The notes beneath the pieces are model-generated. The model was given only the letters and a program-made list of their open reading frames with translations. It made no database searches and was not told the DNA's origin. The translations under genes were made by a program, and so were the position numbers. From Halodesulfovibrio spirochaetisodalis (GTDB lineage Bacteria; Desulfobacterota; Desulfovibrionia; Desulfovibrionales; Desulfovibrionaceae), in contig NZ_JXMS01000001.1 in assembly GCF_001672295.1 (NCBI RefSeq), positions 186,001-250,000 on the forward strand: a stretch of 64,000 bases of DNA, written 5' to 3'. Shown in pieces: positions 63,459 through 64,000 of this stretch (positions are counted from its first letter, which is position 1; every line of letters starts with the position of its first letter).

Positions 63459-64000
63459 ATGCGTATCGCACGTAGCATGATATACACACAGTCCCTGAAT
63501 GGTTCCAATAGCGCAATGAGCGATATCCTTCGCTTAAATGAGCAGGCAGGCAGCCAGAAGAAGATTAACCGTCCATCTGATGACCCAAGTGGTGCAGCAA
63601 TGGTTTTGAGTCTTCAATCTCATATTAACTCTCTGGCACAGTATGATGAAAACATTAACAGTGCTAAAGGCTGGCTTGATACTGCTAACGAACAGCTTGG
63701 AACAATCAGTAAGACTATTACGAAAATTCAAGAATTAGCAAACCAGGGTTCAACTGGTACTGTAACTGACAAGCAACGAGCTCTCATTGCAACAGAGCTT
63801 CGTGAACTTCAAGTTCAGCTGATTGGTCTTACTAACGGTGATTATGCAGGGAACTCTTTGTTTGCTGGTGCTTCAATTGATAAACCGGCGTACAAAGTAG
63901 GTTTAGGGGCGACGGTTAAGAACGCTGAGCAGTCTCTTATCCATAGCATCAATGGAGATGCAAAAAAGAGTATTGCGGTTAAATTTGATACTCTTACAGC
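63459..64000 (+). CDS. flgL: Flagellar hook-filament junction protein FlgL, N-terminal part
   Basis: HAP3, the second junction protein. About 180 codons are visible before the window ends. The start MRIARSMIYTQSLNGSNSAM, then INRPSDDPSGAAMVLSLQSH and GYLAT-like ELRELQVQLIGLTNGDYAGN match FlgL/flagellin N-terminal helices (D0-D1). AAGGAGA site. Flagellin genes or csrA often follow FlgL, but these lie outside the window. Confidence 0.95.
   Translation, partial: MRIARSMIYTQSLNGSNSAMSDILRLNEQAGSQKKINRPSDDPSGAAMVLSLQSHINSLAQYDENINSAKGWLDTANEQLGTISKTITKIQELANQGSTGTVTDKQRALIATELRELQVQLIGLTNGDYAGNSLFAGASIDKPAYKVGLGATVKNAEQSLIHSINGDAKKSIAVKFDTLT

Overview
The window is chromosomal DNA of moderate GC from a motile Gram-negative anaerobe. 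It most likely comes from the Desulfovibrionales (Desulfovibrio/Halodesulfovibrio type). That placement is an inference from gene content: cytosolic CbiK cobaltochelatase, LpxB and heptosyltransferase (lipid A/LPS), a nitronate monooxygenase with a C-terminal Cys cluster, two NtrC-type sigma-54 activators, a hook-filament operon, and a tmRNA tag ANDYEYAMAA that resembles the tags I recall for this group.

Layout. (1) 1-5068, minus strand: the N-terminal part of a 2-hydroxycarboxylate (citrate/malate-type) symporter, preceded by a hybrid sensor kinase and a sigma-54 response regulator; a good -24/-12 promoter lies in front of the symporter. (2) 5.1-17.5 kb: an accessory region. It holds a DUF3313 lipoprotein, an HNH endonuclease with an orphan BrnA-like antitoxin, a structured leader RNA with two tiny overlapping genes, a YozE-like protein, a RelE/HigA toxin-antitoxin pair, a polysaccharide deacetylase, and a YfaP/TPR exported protein. 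It ends in a striking array at the 3' end of tmRNA (ssrA, minus strand, 17474-17834), where the ssrA 3' end plus terminator is repeated three more times (13.3, 14.8 and 16.4 kb) with small gene cargoes between copies. (3) 18.0-30.3 kb: lpxB, a nucleoside-recognition membrane protein, rmlB, cbiK with an LPP20-like exported protein, an M16 zinc peptidase, a degenerate Hpt + STAS-like protein, and a nitronate monooxygenase. (4) 30.4-42.4 kb: addB/addA repair nuclease-helicase, phosphofructokinase, pdxA, a hydantoinase/oxoprolinase-type protein overlapping a NagZ-like glycosidase. (5) 42.7-56.2 kb: a DedA/TVP38 protein, a DPM1-like glycosyltransferase, a tRNA cluster with four initiator tRNA-fMet and two tRNA-Trp genes, ilvBN behind a leader peptide and attenuator, a divergent MCP-like protein, a heptosyltransferase, a PAS-GGDEF protein, nadD, proA and a YfgM-like TPR protein. 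(6) 56.8-64.0 kb: a NifA-like GAF sigma-54 activator, then a hook/filament-junction operon: zf-HC2 protein, flgD, flgE, flgK, flgL (cut by the window end).

The genes are mostly housekeeping, with clear sigma-54 and attenuation control points. The most unusual part is the 13.3-17.5 kb tmRNA-end array, which looks like repeated site-specific insertion at one locus, with no integrase left in the window. Second are the structured leader at 7.95-8.22 kb and the divergent signalling proteins at 27.2 and 47.8 kb.
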